A DNA stretch of 64,000 nt from Myxococcota bacterium. GTDB lineage: Bacteria; Myxococcota_C; UBA6777. Position 1 is the first letter of the stretch. Every line of letters starts with the position of its first letter. The stretch covers positions 1 to 64,000 of the forward strand of contig JAKLKB010000010.1 of assembly GCA_023150835.1 (NCBI GenBank), read 5' to 3'. Made by a program: the position numbers and the translations under genes. The notes under the pieces were generated by a model. That model was not told the origin of the DNA, made no database searches, and saw nothing but the letters and a program-made list of their open reading frames with translations. This document shows positions 45,883-55,102 of the stretch, piece after piece.

Positions 45883-46638
45883 TCAGCGGCGTTCTTGGAG
45901 GCGTTTTTGACAAGTGCGCGGTGTGGCTTGGGGCTCCATATCGTTTTGCCAGAGGGCAGCACAGCCTTGGTAAAGGCTGCGTGCTTCGGTTTTTTTTCCA
46001 AGATCCCACAGCGTGTCGGCAAGGAAAAGTAGGGCTGCTGGGTTCTTGGGTGCAAGGCGATACGAAGTTTGAAGATATCCGAGCGATTTTTGAAGATTGC
46101 GCATCGGCCACGGGAGTTTGTAGTAAAAACGGCCAAGGATGCGTTGTGCGCCGCCGTGATAGAGCGAAGGACTGCGTTTGATCGACTCTTGCGCCATCTT
46201 CTCGATCTTTCCGGCCAATCCTTGTGTCATCGCCACCCAGACGCCACCACCGCGTGCATACTGGCCGATATTGATCGCCGACCAAAAGTAGCCTTCGGCG
46301 CGATCGGGCCATCGGCTGATCAGCATCTTGGCGTGTTCCCAACCTTTTTTGGCCCAACGTTGGATCTCTTTGTTGTCGCTTGCTTCAAAGGCCAGCTGGT
46401 TGGTTGCACGACACACGCCCACCAAGGTCTCAAAGCGGATCGGTGCGCTTTCGTACGCTTTGAGAAGCATATACGCCCCGCGTATCCGCGTCATCTTCTG
46501 GTTGGCTTGTGTCAGGCGATGGCCCTCTTTGAGCATCTTCTGTATGGCCGAAGGCAAGGGCGCTTCTGCCTGTACGCGAGAACCGCTTCCGACAAACAGC
46601 GCCGCTCCACATACCCAATACAGCACATACCAACGCAT
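45883..46638 (-). CDS. Periplasmic TatT-like TPR protein
   Basis: A 251-residue exported protein. A signal peptide (cleaved after RVQAE, about residue 24) is followed by helical TPR-like repeats including EGYFWSAINIGQYARGGG and a C-terminal TPR pair (NPAALLFLADTLWDLGKK). The Y-F-W-x-A-x-N-x-G segment is characteristic of the TatT component family, periplasmic partners of some TRAP transporters; no transporter gene is nearby, so the role is unclear. The ATG at 46638 was chosen because GAGGAAG precedes it and the signal peptide begins there. Confidence 0.7.
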   Translation of the reverse strand: MRWYVLYWVCGAALFVGSGSRVQAEAPLPSAIQKMLKEGHRLTQANQKMTRIRGAYMLLKAYESAPIRFETLVGVCRATNQLAFEASDNKEIQRWAKKGWEHAKMLISRWPDRAEGYFWSAINIGQYARGGGVWVAMTQGLAGKIEKMAQESIKRSPSLYHGGAQRILGRFYYKLPWPMRNLQKSLGYLQTSYRLAPKNPAALLFLADTLWDLGKKTEARSLYQGCAALWQNDMEPQATPRTCQKRLQERR

Positions 46639-46786
46639 CGATCTCTTCCTCTCTTGGTCGTTGCCGCTCGGCTTGAGCCGCTCGGCTTGTTTCTTCGCCC
46701 TCGCGTCTTTTCTTGTACGCACTTGTGGGCAAAAAGACAACCGACCGATTTTTTGCCGCGACCTTACGTTGGCTGCGAGATTTTGC

Positions 46787-46815
46787 TTGACAGGCCAGAA
46801 CAGATCGAGTATTCA
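46787..46815 (+). promoter_or_regulatory. Sigma-70-like promoter of the tRNA gene
   Basis: TTGACA (46787-46792), a 17-nt spacer, TATTCA (46810-46815), with transcription expected to begin around 46822, seven bases before the tRNA. The -35 is a perfect match to consensus. Confidence 0.75.
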
Positions 46816-46828
46816 ACTCCTCACTTTT

Positions 46829-46902
46829 GGCGGTATAGCTCAGCTGGTGAGAGCATACGGCTCATAACCGTAGGGTCCGGGGTTCAAATCCCTGTACCGC
46901 CA
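46829..46902 (+). tRNA. tRNA-Met (anticodon CAT)
   Basis: A 74-nt cloverleaf: acceptor stem GGCGGTA/TACCGCC with discriminator A, D-arm AGCTCAGCTGGTGAGAGC, anticodon stem TACGG/CCGTA with loop CTCATAA (anticodon CAT), and T-arm CCGGGGTTCAAATCCCTG. The paired first base and the absence of the three G-C pairs in the anticodon stem rule out the initiator; it is an elongator Met or a lysidine-modified Ile tRNA. CCA is not encoded. Confidence 0.95.
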
Positions 46903-46962
46903 CTTTGTCTCCTTACTTGTTCCTTTCGTCCTCACAGCCTTCAAGCCAGATCACGGCAAACC

Positions 46963-48927
46963 TTGAATCTCTCCCTACAATCTGCGCAAAATCAAACGCC
47001 AGCCGCTTTTCACCTCAAAGAGCTCTGGCTTTCTGCGTCTTCGCGTATCCCGCCCATTCTTGCCCATCCCTGTTTTGCCGAGCGCTTCTCCTTTTTGCGT
47101 GCCCTCGGCGAAACCCTGACAGCCGCTTGTCAACAAGCAGCCAAAGAGTCTTCCGCTGCTGTTGTTTCTGCCGTTGCATCCGCCCCTGCGAAGCCTCTCC
47201 AACCACCGAAGCCAAAGAAACCACCCACCGAACGCGGTTGGCTGTGGCGCTTTTTGATCGGTTCTCCTGATGACGCGCCATCGCCCAAACCAAGCGCGAA
47301 AAGTCCCGTCCTCTCGTTTGCACCGTTGTCTCTTGCGCCTTTGTGGGAAGCATCCGTTGCTGTCGATGCGGCGGAGCTTTTGGAGCATTTGACTTCTTTT
47401 GCTCGCGCCCTTGCTACGGAGACCTTGCCACCGCGCTATGCGTTTGCGCCGATGGTTCGGGCGGGAACACCGATGCCGACTTTTTCCAGAAAGCGCCTCA
47501 AGACGGGGATGTTGGAAGCTGCGTTTGATCGTTGTTTGATCAATCGAAACTGGGATGGGATCGATCGTTTTGAAGATCTGACGGCACGTTCGGAGATCGA
47601 AGATTTGACGGGGGTGTATCGCGTTCTCGCGCAGCCGTTGCGTGTGCTGCTGGAGCCTGAGATCTTGGCGTGGATGGGATTTTTGCGACGGCATCAACAC
47701 GAAAAGATCGTACAAATGACAGTGACGCGCTACGATGGAGAGGCGGATACTTTGGCTGTACAAGTCTTGGAACGTGCGGAACGATGGAGGGCTTTGTTTC
47801 AGCTTTCTGATTATCTGCCAGAACGTTTGGAAAAGGCCGAATCACGATTTCTTACGCTGCTGTCCAAAGCCGAACCGCACGACGAGATCCCCAAAGAGAT
47901 CACCCAAGAATGGACGGATATCGGAGCCTACTTGGGCGAGGTGTTGCGTGCAAATCTCGGCGGGGAATATGCCCGACTATCGGCTTCTTGTGGTGCGCTT
48001 GGAGAGCCTGCGGTGGGATTGTTGCTCCCTTTTCGTGCCGAAGCGTTCCCGATCGAAAAACTGATGCGTGCTGCCAAACAAAAGCGAAAGATATCTTTGC
48101 GGCTCCAAGCGGATGTTCAGATGGCGCATCGCCGTCAGGCCGGATTGTTGGAGCGTTTGGGAGCCTTTTTGGACGATGACGAGCGGCTGCGAAGGCGGGG
48201 CGCAGTACGTATCCTATCGGATATCGCGGATACTCGGGTGGATCATGCTTTTGTCGAGCGGCTGTTTGTCGAAAAAGACGCAGACTTGTTGGTGCGGTTG
48301 TTGGAGCGTTTGCGTTGTGCGCCTTTTCCTGTTGAAGCGGGGGCTTTGCGGCCCTTGGTTTCGCACGCCGAGGATGGCGTTTCATCCCGAGCCATCGCGA
48401 TCTTGGGCCAACAGCAAGATCCTGCGCTTCCCGAACAATTGCAGTTTTTGCTTGCGGGGGGAGAGCGTATCCCGTTGCGCCCATTGGTTCGGCAGATCCT
48501 CGAAGCGTACACAGGACCACACGCCAAGCGTATCCTCAAAAGTCTCGGTCCGATCCCTTCTCTCCAAGCGGGAGCCTTGTTGTTTTTGCCCGTCCCTCCG
48601 CCTTCTTTGGGATGCCCGCTTTTGGCAGAGATCCTTGAAAACTCTGACAACCCCGCACAACAAGAATCCGCGTTGCAGATCCTTTGCGCGTTTCCAGACG
48701 ATGAGGAAGAAGAAGCCTTGCGACGAGCGATCGCTGATCCCCAACGCTCCCTTCGGATCGGAGCGATCACGTTGTTGGCGACTTCGGATCGACCGTTTCC
48801 CCGCCAACTGCTCAAAGGTCGGCGGATGTTTGAAGATGATCCCTTGGTGCGTTCTGTCTTGCTCGAAGCGATCGCCGCTTTTCCTGACGACGGCGCTCGG
48901 GTGGTGATCGCGCCCCATCTACGGTGA
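46963..48927 (+). CDS. HEAT-like repeat protein
   Basis: About 654 residues with no signal peptide. The N-terminal part (1-120) is helical with a Pro/Lys linker; the middle is helical; from about residue 380 on there are HEAT-like repeats (RRRGAVRILSDIADTRVDHA, SSRAIAILGQQQDP, LRIGAITLLATSD). These act as protein-binding scaffolds; the partner is unknown. The start is uncertain: there is no ATG near the 5' end, so the TTG at 46963 was chosen as the first start after the tRNA in a protein-like frame; the TTG at 47095 is an alternative. It lies 60 nt downstream of tRNA-Met. Confidence 0.65.
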   Translation: MNLSLQSAQNQTPAAFHLKELWLSASSRIPPILAHPCFAERFSFLRALGETLTAACQQAAKESSAAVVSAVASAPAKPLQPPKPKKPPTERGWLWRFLIGSPDDAPSPKPSAKSPVLSFAPLSLAPLWEASVAVDAAELLEHLTSFARALATETLPPRYAFAPMVRAGTPMPTFSRKRLKTGMLEAAFDRCLINRNWDGIDRFEDLTARSEIEDLTGVYRVLAQPLRVLLEPEILAWMGFLRRHQHEKIVQMTVTRYDGEADTLAVQVLERAERWRALFQLSDYLPERLEKAESRFLTLLSKAEPHDEIPKEITQEWTDIGAYLGEVLRANLGGEYARLSASCGALGEPAVGLLLPFRAEAFPIEKLMRAAKQKRKISLRLQADVQMAHRRQAGLLERLGAFLDDDERLRRRGAVRILSDIADTRVDHAFVERLFVEKDADLLVRLLERLRCAPFPVEAGALRPLVSHAEDGVSSRAIAILGQQQDPALPEQLQFLLAGGERIPLRPLVRQILEAYTGPHAKRILKSLGPIPSLQAGALLFLPVPPPSLGCPLLAEILENSDNPAQQESALQILCAFPDDEEEEALRRAIADPQRSLRIGAITLLATSDRPFPRQLLKGRRMFEDDPLVRSVLLEAIAAFPDDGARVVIAPHLR

Positions 48928-48940
48928 CACCGCTCGCCGA

Positions 48941-49080
48941 TTTTGTGGGGCATTGCCCCACGCCCCACAAGGGAGCGCGGCTCCCTTGACCCCGTATTGG
49001 CGGAGTGAACGCAGGTTTTTACACAAACAGCGCTGCCGCTTGAAATGTCGAGAACACGGGGGTTTTTGTCCGATGCGCCG
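48941..49080 (+). repeat. Dispersed repeat family A, copy 5
   Basis: Plus-orientation copy in the 303-bp gap between the two HEAT-protein genes. It has the head TTTTGTGGGGCATTGCCCCA, CAAGGGAGCGCGGCTCCCTTG, ACCCCGTATTGGCG, CGCTGCCGCTTGAAATG and the tail GAACACGGGGGTTTTTG. It is followed 38 bp later by a MITE-like copy. Confidence 0.8.
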
Positions 49081-49118
49081 ATCCGATGGTGGTTTGCGGG
49101 GCTGGGAGAGGGTTGTTG

Positions 49119-49231
49119 TACGGTATCCGAGAGATGTGTGGTTGAAGAGTTGTGCGTAGGCGCCCTGTTCTTGGGCAGCCACAGGGGGCTGCCCCTACGT
49201 TTTGCGATCACACAATGAGCGGATTTCGTAT
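49119..49231. mobile_element. MITE-like element, copy 3
   Basis: 113 bp with ends TACGGTATCCG and CGGATTTCGTAT, an inner GCGATCACAC, and a central palindrome GGGCAGCCAC-AGGGG-GCTGCCCC. Its right end coincides with the stop codon of the HEAT lipoprotein gene (complement TAA at 49233-49231), so it abuts or slightly trims that gene. Confidence 0.7.
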
Positions 49232-50358
49232 TATTCGGGGATCTGGGAGAGGGCTTGTTGTGCGGCGGTGCGGACTTGGGGGTGAGGGTCGTTATGGAGG
49301 GCTTGGAGGTCAGCACGAGCGAGGGAAGCACGAGGCCCCATCAGCGGGAGTATCCGAGCGGTGTGCATCCGCACTTGCCAGTGTGGATCGCGCAACAAGC
49401 CTTGCAGTAGCGGTACGTTGGAGGAGGCCAACATCCCGAGTTTTGCGAGGCTTGCGATCGTGGTTAAACGAGCGATCCAATGGGGATCTTTGAGTCCGCG
49501 CACAAGCTGATCATTGACCTCGTCCGTATAAGGTCGCAAAGACGCCATCGCGATCAGCCCGATCAGTCGGACTTGTAGGTGCTGGTCAGTGATCCCTTGC
49601 GCGATGATCGTACGGTTGTCGGCATCGGTGGGATCGATCTTCCATAATGCCCGTAGGATCGCGGCTCGTACTTCGTGGTGTGAGCTTCGGGCGAAGAGTG
49701 CGCGCAACAGGGGTTGAGTCGACGAGGCGGAGAGGCCCATGTGGCCGAATGTATCGGCGACAACGGCTTGGATGAGGGGCTGCTGGCTTTTTTGCATCTG
49801 CCGAAGCAACAAAGGTAGGGCGGGAGCCGCGTGGGCTTGCAGTTCACCCACCAGACGGATCGCAGCCCAACGCTCTTCCCACTTTGGGGCATCGCCGATC
49901 TGGCTCATCAACAACGGAAGTGCAGCTTTGGTGGGCCAACGGACGCGGATGCGTCCACGCAGTTCTTGCCCTTGTTCTCGGGCTTTTTGAACGCCTCGGG
50001 CCGCAAGATACCGCAGCACCACCATGCGCGTTGCTGCGTAATAGTGCGTCAACCGCTGATTGATATCAGGACTCGCGGAAGCCGATGTCTGCGATGTCTG
50101 CGATGCCTGCGATGTCTGCGATGTCTGCGATGTCTGCGATGTCTGCGATGTCTGCGATGTCTGCGATGAATCGGTTGATGGCGCTTTTTGATCCGTGGGC
50201 GGATGATCTGTGTGAGGCGCTTCCATTTTATTTGGGGTGGTCTGGGCGGGTGTATCGGAGCGCTGGGAAGACTGTTGCGTCACACACCCGAAACAGCCGT
50301 AGATCAACGCTCCAAAATATGCGGCGATGCGAAAAGATCGCAACCGTTGACGCGACAC
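49231..50358 (-). CDS. HEAT-repeat lipoprotein with SQT linker
   Basis: A 375-residue lipoprotein: a short basic N-terminus, hydrophobic segment and lipobox (CFGC, Cys about 24). A Thr/Pro/Gln linker follows, with about nine S-Q-T tripeptides (residues about 64-92), then six or seven HEAT repeats (about 110-375; e.g. SNVPLLQGLLRDPHWQVRMHTA). It is probably a surface or periplasmic scaffold. The start is uncertain: the GTG at 50358 gives a compact signal peptide, while a TTG at 50394 has a better Shine-Dalgarno. The gene end touches MITE copy 3. Confidence 0.75.
   Translation of the reverse strand: MSRQRLRSFRIAAYFGALIYGCFGCVTQQSSQRSDTPAQTTPNKMEAPHTDHPPTDQKAPSTDSSQTSQTSQTSQTSQTSQTSQASQTSQTSASASPDINQRLTHYYAATRMVVLRYLAARGVQKAREQGQELRGRIRVRWPTKAALPLLMSQIGDAPKWEERWAAIRLVGELQAHAAPALPLLLRQMQKSQQPLIQAVVADTFGHMGLSASSTQPLLRALFARSSHHEVRAAILRALWKIDPTDADNRTIIAQGITDQHLQVRLIGLIAMASLRPYTDEVNDQLVRGLKDPHWIARLTTIASLAKLGMLASSNVPLLQGLLRDPHWQVRMHTARILPLMGPRASLARADLQALHNDPHPQVRTAAQQALSQIPE
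50084..50166. repeat. 9-bp tandem coding repeats
   Basis: Nine units of GATGTCTGC (one variant, GATGCCTGC), which on the minus strand encode the S-Q-T/S-Q-A linker of the HEAT lipoprotein. The near-perfect array is prone to slippage, which would change linker length without shifting frame. Confidence 0.9.
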
Positions 50359-50435
50359 GTTATCTATTTCAAGGCCAAAAGTCGAAGCGCGCAAGTGTCG
50401 GATCCTTTCCTTGGTGTCTCTTGACTTAAGTGAAT

Positions 50436-50577
50436 TTGGGGCAAAAAACCCGTGTTCGCGTCCTCTCAAGCGACAGAGTCGTCCGTTTGAAAAACGATGC
50501 TGCTTTCGCCTGCGTGGGGTCAAGGGGGCGAAGCTCCCTTGTGGGGTGTGGGGTGACACCCCACAAATGCAAGTTTA
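50436..50577 (-). repeat. Dispersed repeat family A, copy 6
   Basis: Minus-orientation copy between the HEAT lipoprotein and the TspO-like gene. It runs from CAAAAAACCCGTGTTCGCG through TCAAGCGACAGAGTCG and GGGGTCAAGGGGG to the hairpin TGTGGGGTGACACCCCACA. No MITE copy is adjacent. Confidence 0.8.
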
Positions 50578-50634
50578 ACCATGCCGCTTTGATAACATTT
50601 CGAGGGCAAATCAACAGAGAGAAGGGTTTGAAAG

Positions 50635-51402
50635 ATGACAGGAGCTGCGTTTCGAGGAGTGTGGGTGTTTGTTGCGACGGTGGGGATGTTGGTGGCGAAT
50701 GGGTTTCCGGGTGCGTTGGGATTTCGCGGAGAGACGGTGGGATCGATCTCGGACAAGATCCCCAGTTTGATGACGCCCGCAGGATACGCCTTTTCGATCT
50801 GGTCGGTGATCTACACGGGGTTATTGGGATTTGCCATCTTTCAATGGCTACCCGCACAACGCGAAGATCAGACGATCAAGAAGATCGCAGGTTGGTATGT
50901 GTTGAGTTGTGTCTTCAACAGCGTGTGGATCTTCGTTTGGCTGAGCAAAGCGTTTTGGCTTTCGTGGGTTGTGATCGTGGCGTTGTTGGCAAGCTTGGTG
51001 CGGATTTATCTGATCTTGGATGCGGATCGTTCGCAAAGACGGGGCGGAGCGTATGGGTGGGTGGCGTGGCCGTTTAGTTTGTACACAGCGTGGGTGACGG
51101 TGGCGACCGTGATCAATACGGTGATTGCGTTGAAAGCATCGGGTTGGCAATGTGGTGGGATCTCGCCCGAAGTGTGGTCGATGCTGCTGATCGCGATCGC
51201 TGCGGGGATTTTTTCATGGATCGCGATCCCGCGTCGTGATGCGACGTATCTTGGTGTGCTTGTGTGGGCCTTAACCGCGATAGGCGTTGCGAATGCGCAG
51301 CGTGCGCCTTCGGTGGCGTATGTTGCTTGGGCGGTGGCGGCTGCGATGTTTTTGTTGGCGTTGTGGCTTGTTTTTCAGACAAAAAAAACGCCAGCGTTCT
51401 AG
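50635..51402 (+). CDS. TspO/MBR-like tryptophan-rich membrane protein
   Basis: A 255-residue protein with about eight predicted membrane segments and many tryptophans. The motif MTPAGYAFSIWSVIYTGL (about 47-64) is the core of the tryptophan-rich sensory protein family related to TspO, which binds porphyrins or other hydrophobic ligands. It is longer than classic TspO (about 160 residues), as is usual for this subgroup. GAAGGG lies 11 nt before the ATG. Stand-alone gene. Confidence 0.8.
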   Translation: MTGAAFRGVWVFVATVGMLVANGFPGALGFRGETVGSISDKIPSLMTPAGYAFSIWSVIYTGLLGFAIFQWLPAQREDQTIKKIAGWYVLSCVFNSVWIFVWLSKAFWLSWVVIVALLASLVRIYLILDADRSQRRGGAYGWVAWPFSLYTAWVTVATVINTVIALKASGWQCGGISPEVWSMLLIAIAAGIFSWIAIPRRDATYLGVLVWALTAIGVANAQRAPSVAYVAWAVAAAMFLLALWLVFQTKKTPAF

Positions 51403-51566
51403 GAGTTTTACTTCCCAACACATAGCCTTCTTCCCTAGACTTTTTGGAGGCACCCGTTGTAGCTTGGGGTATGTTGTTTTGGGTTTTGGCTTGGTGGATA
51501 AAGAAAGCCAAGCACTTTCACCTGCGGGGATAAAAGTGACGAATCCATCTACCGATTACGTACCTT

Positions 51567-52035
51567 ATGACTGCCGAAGAACAAATAGCGAAACAGAGGA
51601 CGATCGCAAGCCTCTTGCGAATTGCGGCAGAAGATCTTGAAGGTATTGCAAGGCAATCGGAACGCTCCTTCTCTCCTTTCTCAAGCCGCTGAAAAGATCA
51701 TCAAAGCAATTCTAACTTCCGAAGGCATCCATGGAGGCAGAGAACACCAACTGGATCTTTTGGTTGACAAAGTTCCCGAGGAAAACCCACTCAAACCCCA
51801 ACTCCAAGATATTGAAGATCTGGGTTATTTTTCAACAGCTTTTCGTTATCCGACTCCGAGCAGTAGAATTAAACCTAGTCTACCACGCGAAGAACTCGAC
51901 GATCTGGTAAACAAAGTTGAAGCAGCTTTGCTCTGCGCGTCGCAAGGGTTCGGCGTAGATCTCGCATCGGATGAGCCCGCGAGAAGCGGTGAACCACTTC
52001 GGGCAGGGCGAGAAAACGGGCAAGAGGGCGTCTAA
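51567..52035 (+). pseudogene. Frameshifted HEPN-domain gene
   Basis: The ATG at 51567 opens a frame with the N-terminus of a HEPN domain (TAEEQIAKQRTIASLLRIAA, then EDLEG) but stops at 51692. The remainder is in the +1 frame (GNRNAPSLLSQAAEKIIKAI, HQLDLLVDKVP, LGYFSTAFRYPTP), which holds the family's A-A-E-K-x-x-K-A helix and the Y-x-x-x-x-R-Y-P segment and runs to 52035. The distance between the DLE and AAEK landmarks is about three residues shorter than usual, fitting a small deletion. HEPN proteins often pair with MNT nucleotidyltransferases as toxin-antitoxins; no partner is visible. The final 30 residues do not look like HEPN. Confidence 0.5.
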
Positions 52036-52074
52036 AAAAATGTTTGTTATGGAGAGAAAAGACCGAGATATCGG

Positions 52075-55000
52075 TCACTTCGGTGTTTCGCTGTGGATAT
52101 GAAGGTGTTTGGATAGCGGTGCAAGCCCCCAAGCATCGGCGTCTTTGGGGATTCCGATGGGGAAGATAACGTCGATGGGGATGGTGTGGAAAGAAGCGAA
52201 AGCTTCGCGCCATGCCAAGATCGCTTGGCGGATGCGTTGTGACTTCTTTTGCGTGGGTTCGGGCATCTTGTAGTCATCGTAGGGAGGGGACCACGCGAGC
52301 GGTTTGAGTTTTTCGACACCCAACAAAACAAGGCACAATGGACCCAGATCTCCCACGCGCATCGCATCAAAGAGATCTTCGCGGATCTTGCGCGCTACAT
52401 GGCCTCTTGCGCCATAGTCGATCTCTTCCAAGACAAGGACGTGATGATATGTGCGCTCCGAAAACGTCGATGAATCGGACTTTTTGCTATTTTCTTCGAT
52501 GTCCCAACAAGCCGCAAACACTTCGATCGGTTGAGCCTGTGCTTCGATCGACAAAAGATGCTTGGGGTTGCGTTGGTTGGTGTCGATGGTTTGGATGGGG
52601 GTTTGTTGGAAAAAGGCGCGCAAGAAATCCCCGAATACATGGGGATCTCGACTGAGTAAAAGCAGCCGTTTGACTGGAGCGGTCGTGATCTTTGTGATGG
52701 GCGGAGTTTGGGGGACAGAAGGTTGTGTTGTCTTCTCGGATGATTTGGTTTCGAGAAGTGCAAGAGGCTCGGTCTTCTCGGATGATTTGGTTTCGAGAAG
52801 TGCAAGAGGCTCGGTCTTCTCGGATGATTTGGTTTCGAGAAGTGCAAGAGGCTCGATTTTCTCGGACGATTTGGTTTCGAGCTGTGCAAGAGGCTCGATT
52901 TTCTCGGATGATTTGGTTTCGAGAAGTGCAAGAGGCTCGGTAGATAGGGATTTTGTGGTGGATGTTTGCTCGGCGGTTGTGGAGTCTGATGAGGAAGAGC
53001 TTGTTGTGACGAGAGGTGCGGCATCGGACTCAGCGGGGTGATCCGATCGCGAGCCGATCGGAAGGGGGCGTTGATCCGCAGGAGAGAGAGAGGCGGTGTC
53101 AGGCTCAACGAGAGCCTCTACGACGGATTCTTCGTTGGCAGAAGCCATTTCGGTCGTCGTGCGGGGATGCGGTGTAGGAACGAAGGTCGAAGCAGGAAAG
53201 CGCGCCCCATAGATATCGACGAGTCGAACGACGAGATCATGGCGAAACATCCGCAACAGCCGCTCGTGGCCTTCTTTGATCGCGAGATCTTTGGCGACTC
53301 CACCGACCGCACGACCCGCTGTTTTGATCCCTTTCCACACACTGCCCCAAAAGGACGGGGATTGTGGGGCGCTTTCTTTGGTGGAAGGCAGGTCTGTTTG
53401 GCTCGATGGGATCGAGAGATCGGTGGGTGGGTTGTTTGTGGTTTCGCTGCTTGGGTCGGTGTGCGTTCCCTGTGTGGAAGTCGCGGCTGCCTCGGCTTTT
53501 TTCTGATTGCGTGCCTCGATGTATCGGTAAAGCAAGCCCAGATCCCAGCCGAAGTTTTCCATGAGACGCAAAGATTGCGTGACCAAAGTATCGCTTTTGT
53601 ACCAACGGCGGAGATCGTGAGCGAGGGCTTCGATACCTGCGAAGCCTTGGGGGAGATAGAAGGCGCGTGTTGCGCGCAGAGGCGAGGGATCGTTGGGATC
53701 GGCGTAGGCGGAGAAGCAGGCTTGCCAAAGATCCCACAGGATGCGCGCATAGTGTGCGGGGAGTTCGCGGGTATCTTCCATCTCTTTGACCGAAGGAATC
53801 GGGGCTTTTTTGAGTAAGACAAGATCGGCTTGATCAAACGCCCGATTGTCTTTGGCGGTGAGCGCGGGCGTTTCGTCGGGCCATCGGGGGCGAAGTGCAT
53901 CCCAAAATCTGCGCCAGCGTTTGGGGGAGCGCAGTTGCCATCCGCTGTAGCCCAACATCCCGAGCATCGGGAGGCTGAGCCATACAAATGGCAATCCAAA
54001 AAAGGCGGTTGCGCTCGCGAATTGGAGCAACAGATACAGGCCGCTACCAAACAAAGTGAGAAAGGCCAAGGTTCCGAGCTTTTGGTTGCGTGCTTCGCGC
54101 TCTTGTTCGGTTTCTGTTTTTTGGATTAAGGCTTCGAGATCCTCGATTGGCGGGGGTTTGCGTCCGCTGTAGATCAAGGTCATGTGATAGCCCAAGCGCT
54201 CGCTGTAGTTGGCATAAACCCACGCTTCAAGGTCGCGCAAGACGTGTTCCCAAGGCGACCGTGCTTTGAGCAAGAGCAACAAGACACGCAAGAGATTTCC
54301 CGGGTTGACGACCGACAGGATAAGCAAGAGAAAAAGGTAAAGGCGTTTTCCTTCTTTGGTGGCTTCTTGGATCTCTTTTTCAAACTCTGCGAGTGTGAGG
54401 CGATCGGCGAGCGGAAGGTGGTTGCAAAGGATCTTCATATCCGCAGCGGTGCGTTCGATGCCTTGGAGCAAGGCTTCCGTTCGGACCGAAAGGATATTGG
54501 GTTTTTTGTAGATCTTCGCCAGTTCTTCGGCTGTTTGAAGCACGATCAGGCCGAAGCGTTCGCCGCGAAAAGCAGGCGGATTGAGCTTCGTTTGGCGCAC
54601 ACGGTCTTGGACCCATACACGAGCAAGGCGATCTTGCTCGTTTTCGTAGTGGGGCCACTGGACGCCCGGCAGCGGTAGGAGATCAAAGAGGTTTCCAGAA
54701 GCTCCGCTCTTGGGCCAGAATTTCCACGCAAGCAAGGAGAACAGCGTGAGGGTTGCGATCGAAAGTGTGGCAAAAAGGATCATCGAGATCTGCGCGCCCG
54801 CGATCAGCCCTGCTGCGGTGATCCACGTCGCGCCAACACTTAGCAAGATCAGCGGGGTGCGAAATTGCAAAAAGGCTTCACGAAACAAGATGTAAAAAGG
54901 GTTGTTTCCTCGGATATTACGGCGTGACCAAAACAACCACACCGCGACCGCCCAAACCAAGAAAAAGACCAAAGCCACGGACCAAGCGGCGATCTGCCAG

Positions 55001-55092
55001 CCTCGGCCTTGGAGCCAGTGAGCGGACAACGCTTGCGTTGTCGGAGAGGTCGTTGGGGCCGCAAAGAAGAAAGGAGCCAACAGATCGAACAT
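52075..55092 (-). CDS. Large membrane protein with degenerate GTPase domain
   Basis: A 1005-residue protein. Two N-terminal membrane regions (about 25-55 and 75-120) are followed by a cytoplasmic region with the YSGRK segment typical of HSR1-related GTP-binding membrane proteins, a further hairpin (about 345-395), a linker including five 14-residue repeats (EPLALLETKSSEK-T/I, about 716-786), and a C-terminal domain (about 800-1005) resembling a G domain. There the P-loop is replaced (LLLLSRDPHVFGDF), the switch aspartate lies in CWDIEE, and NKxD is replaced by GVEKL. It is therefore probably a pseudo-GTPase. The ATG at 55092 has AAGGAAG upstream. Intact GTPase gene just upstream. Confidence 0.7.
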   Translation of the reverse strand: MFDLLAPFFFAAPTTSPTTQALSAHWLQGRGWQIAAWSVALVFFLVWAVAVWLFWSRRNIRGNNPFYILFREAFLQFRTPLILLSVGATWITAAGLIAGAQISMILFATLSIATLTLFSLLAWKFWPKSGASGNLFDLLPLPGVQWPHYENEQDRLARVWVQDRVRQTKLNPPAFRGERFGLIVLQTAEELAKIYKKPNILSVRTEALLQGIERTAADMKILCNHLPLADRLTLAEFEKEIQEATKEGKRLYLFLLLILSVVNPGNLLRVLLLLLKARSPWEHVLRDLEAWVYANYSERLGYHMTLIYSGRKPPPIEDLEALIQKTETEQEREARNQKLGTLAFLTLFGSGLYLLLQFASATAFFGLPFVWLSLPMLGMLGYSGWQLRSPKRWRRFWDALRPRWPDETPALTAKDNRAFDQADLVLLKKAPIPSVKEMEDTRELPAHYARILWDLWQACFSAYADPNDPSPLRATRAFYLPQGFAGIEALAHDLRRWYKSDTLVTQSLRLMENFGWDLGLLYRYIEARNQKKAEAAATSTQGTHTDPSSETTNNPPTDLSIPSSQTDLPSTKESAPQSPSFWGSVWKGIKTAGRAVGGVAKDLAIKEGHERLLRMFRHDLVVRLVDIYGARFPASTFVPTPHPRTTTEMASANEESVVEALVEPDTASLSPADQRPLPIGSRSDHPAESDAAPLVTTSSSSSDSTTAEQTSTTKSLSTEPLALLETKSSEKIEPLAQLETKSSEKIEPLALLETKSSEKTEPLALLETKSSEKTEPLALLETKSSEKTTQPSVPQTPPITKITTAPVKRLLLLSRDPHVFGDFLRAFFQQTPIQTIDTNQRNPKHLLSIEAQAQPIEVFAACWDIEENSKKSDSSTFSERTYHHVLVLEEIDYGARGHVARKIREDLFDAMRVGDLGPLCLVLLGVEKLKPLAWSPPYDDYKMPEPTQKKSQRIRQAILAWREAFASFHTIPIDVIFPIGIPKDADAWGLAPLSKHLHIHSETPK
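52735..52945. repeat. 42-bp tandem coding repeats
   Basis: Five 42-bp units within the pseudo-GTPase gene, encoding 14-residue repeats in the linker before the C-terminal domain. They differ by only a few substitutions. Confidence 0.9.
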
Positions 55093-55102
55093 ACACACTT
55101 CC

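Noticed and set aside
46069-46962. Extension of the HEAT-like ORF upstream through the tRNA
   Set aside because: It would run through tRNA-Met, its promoter and the antisense of the TatT-like gene; the gene must start after 46902.
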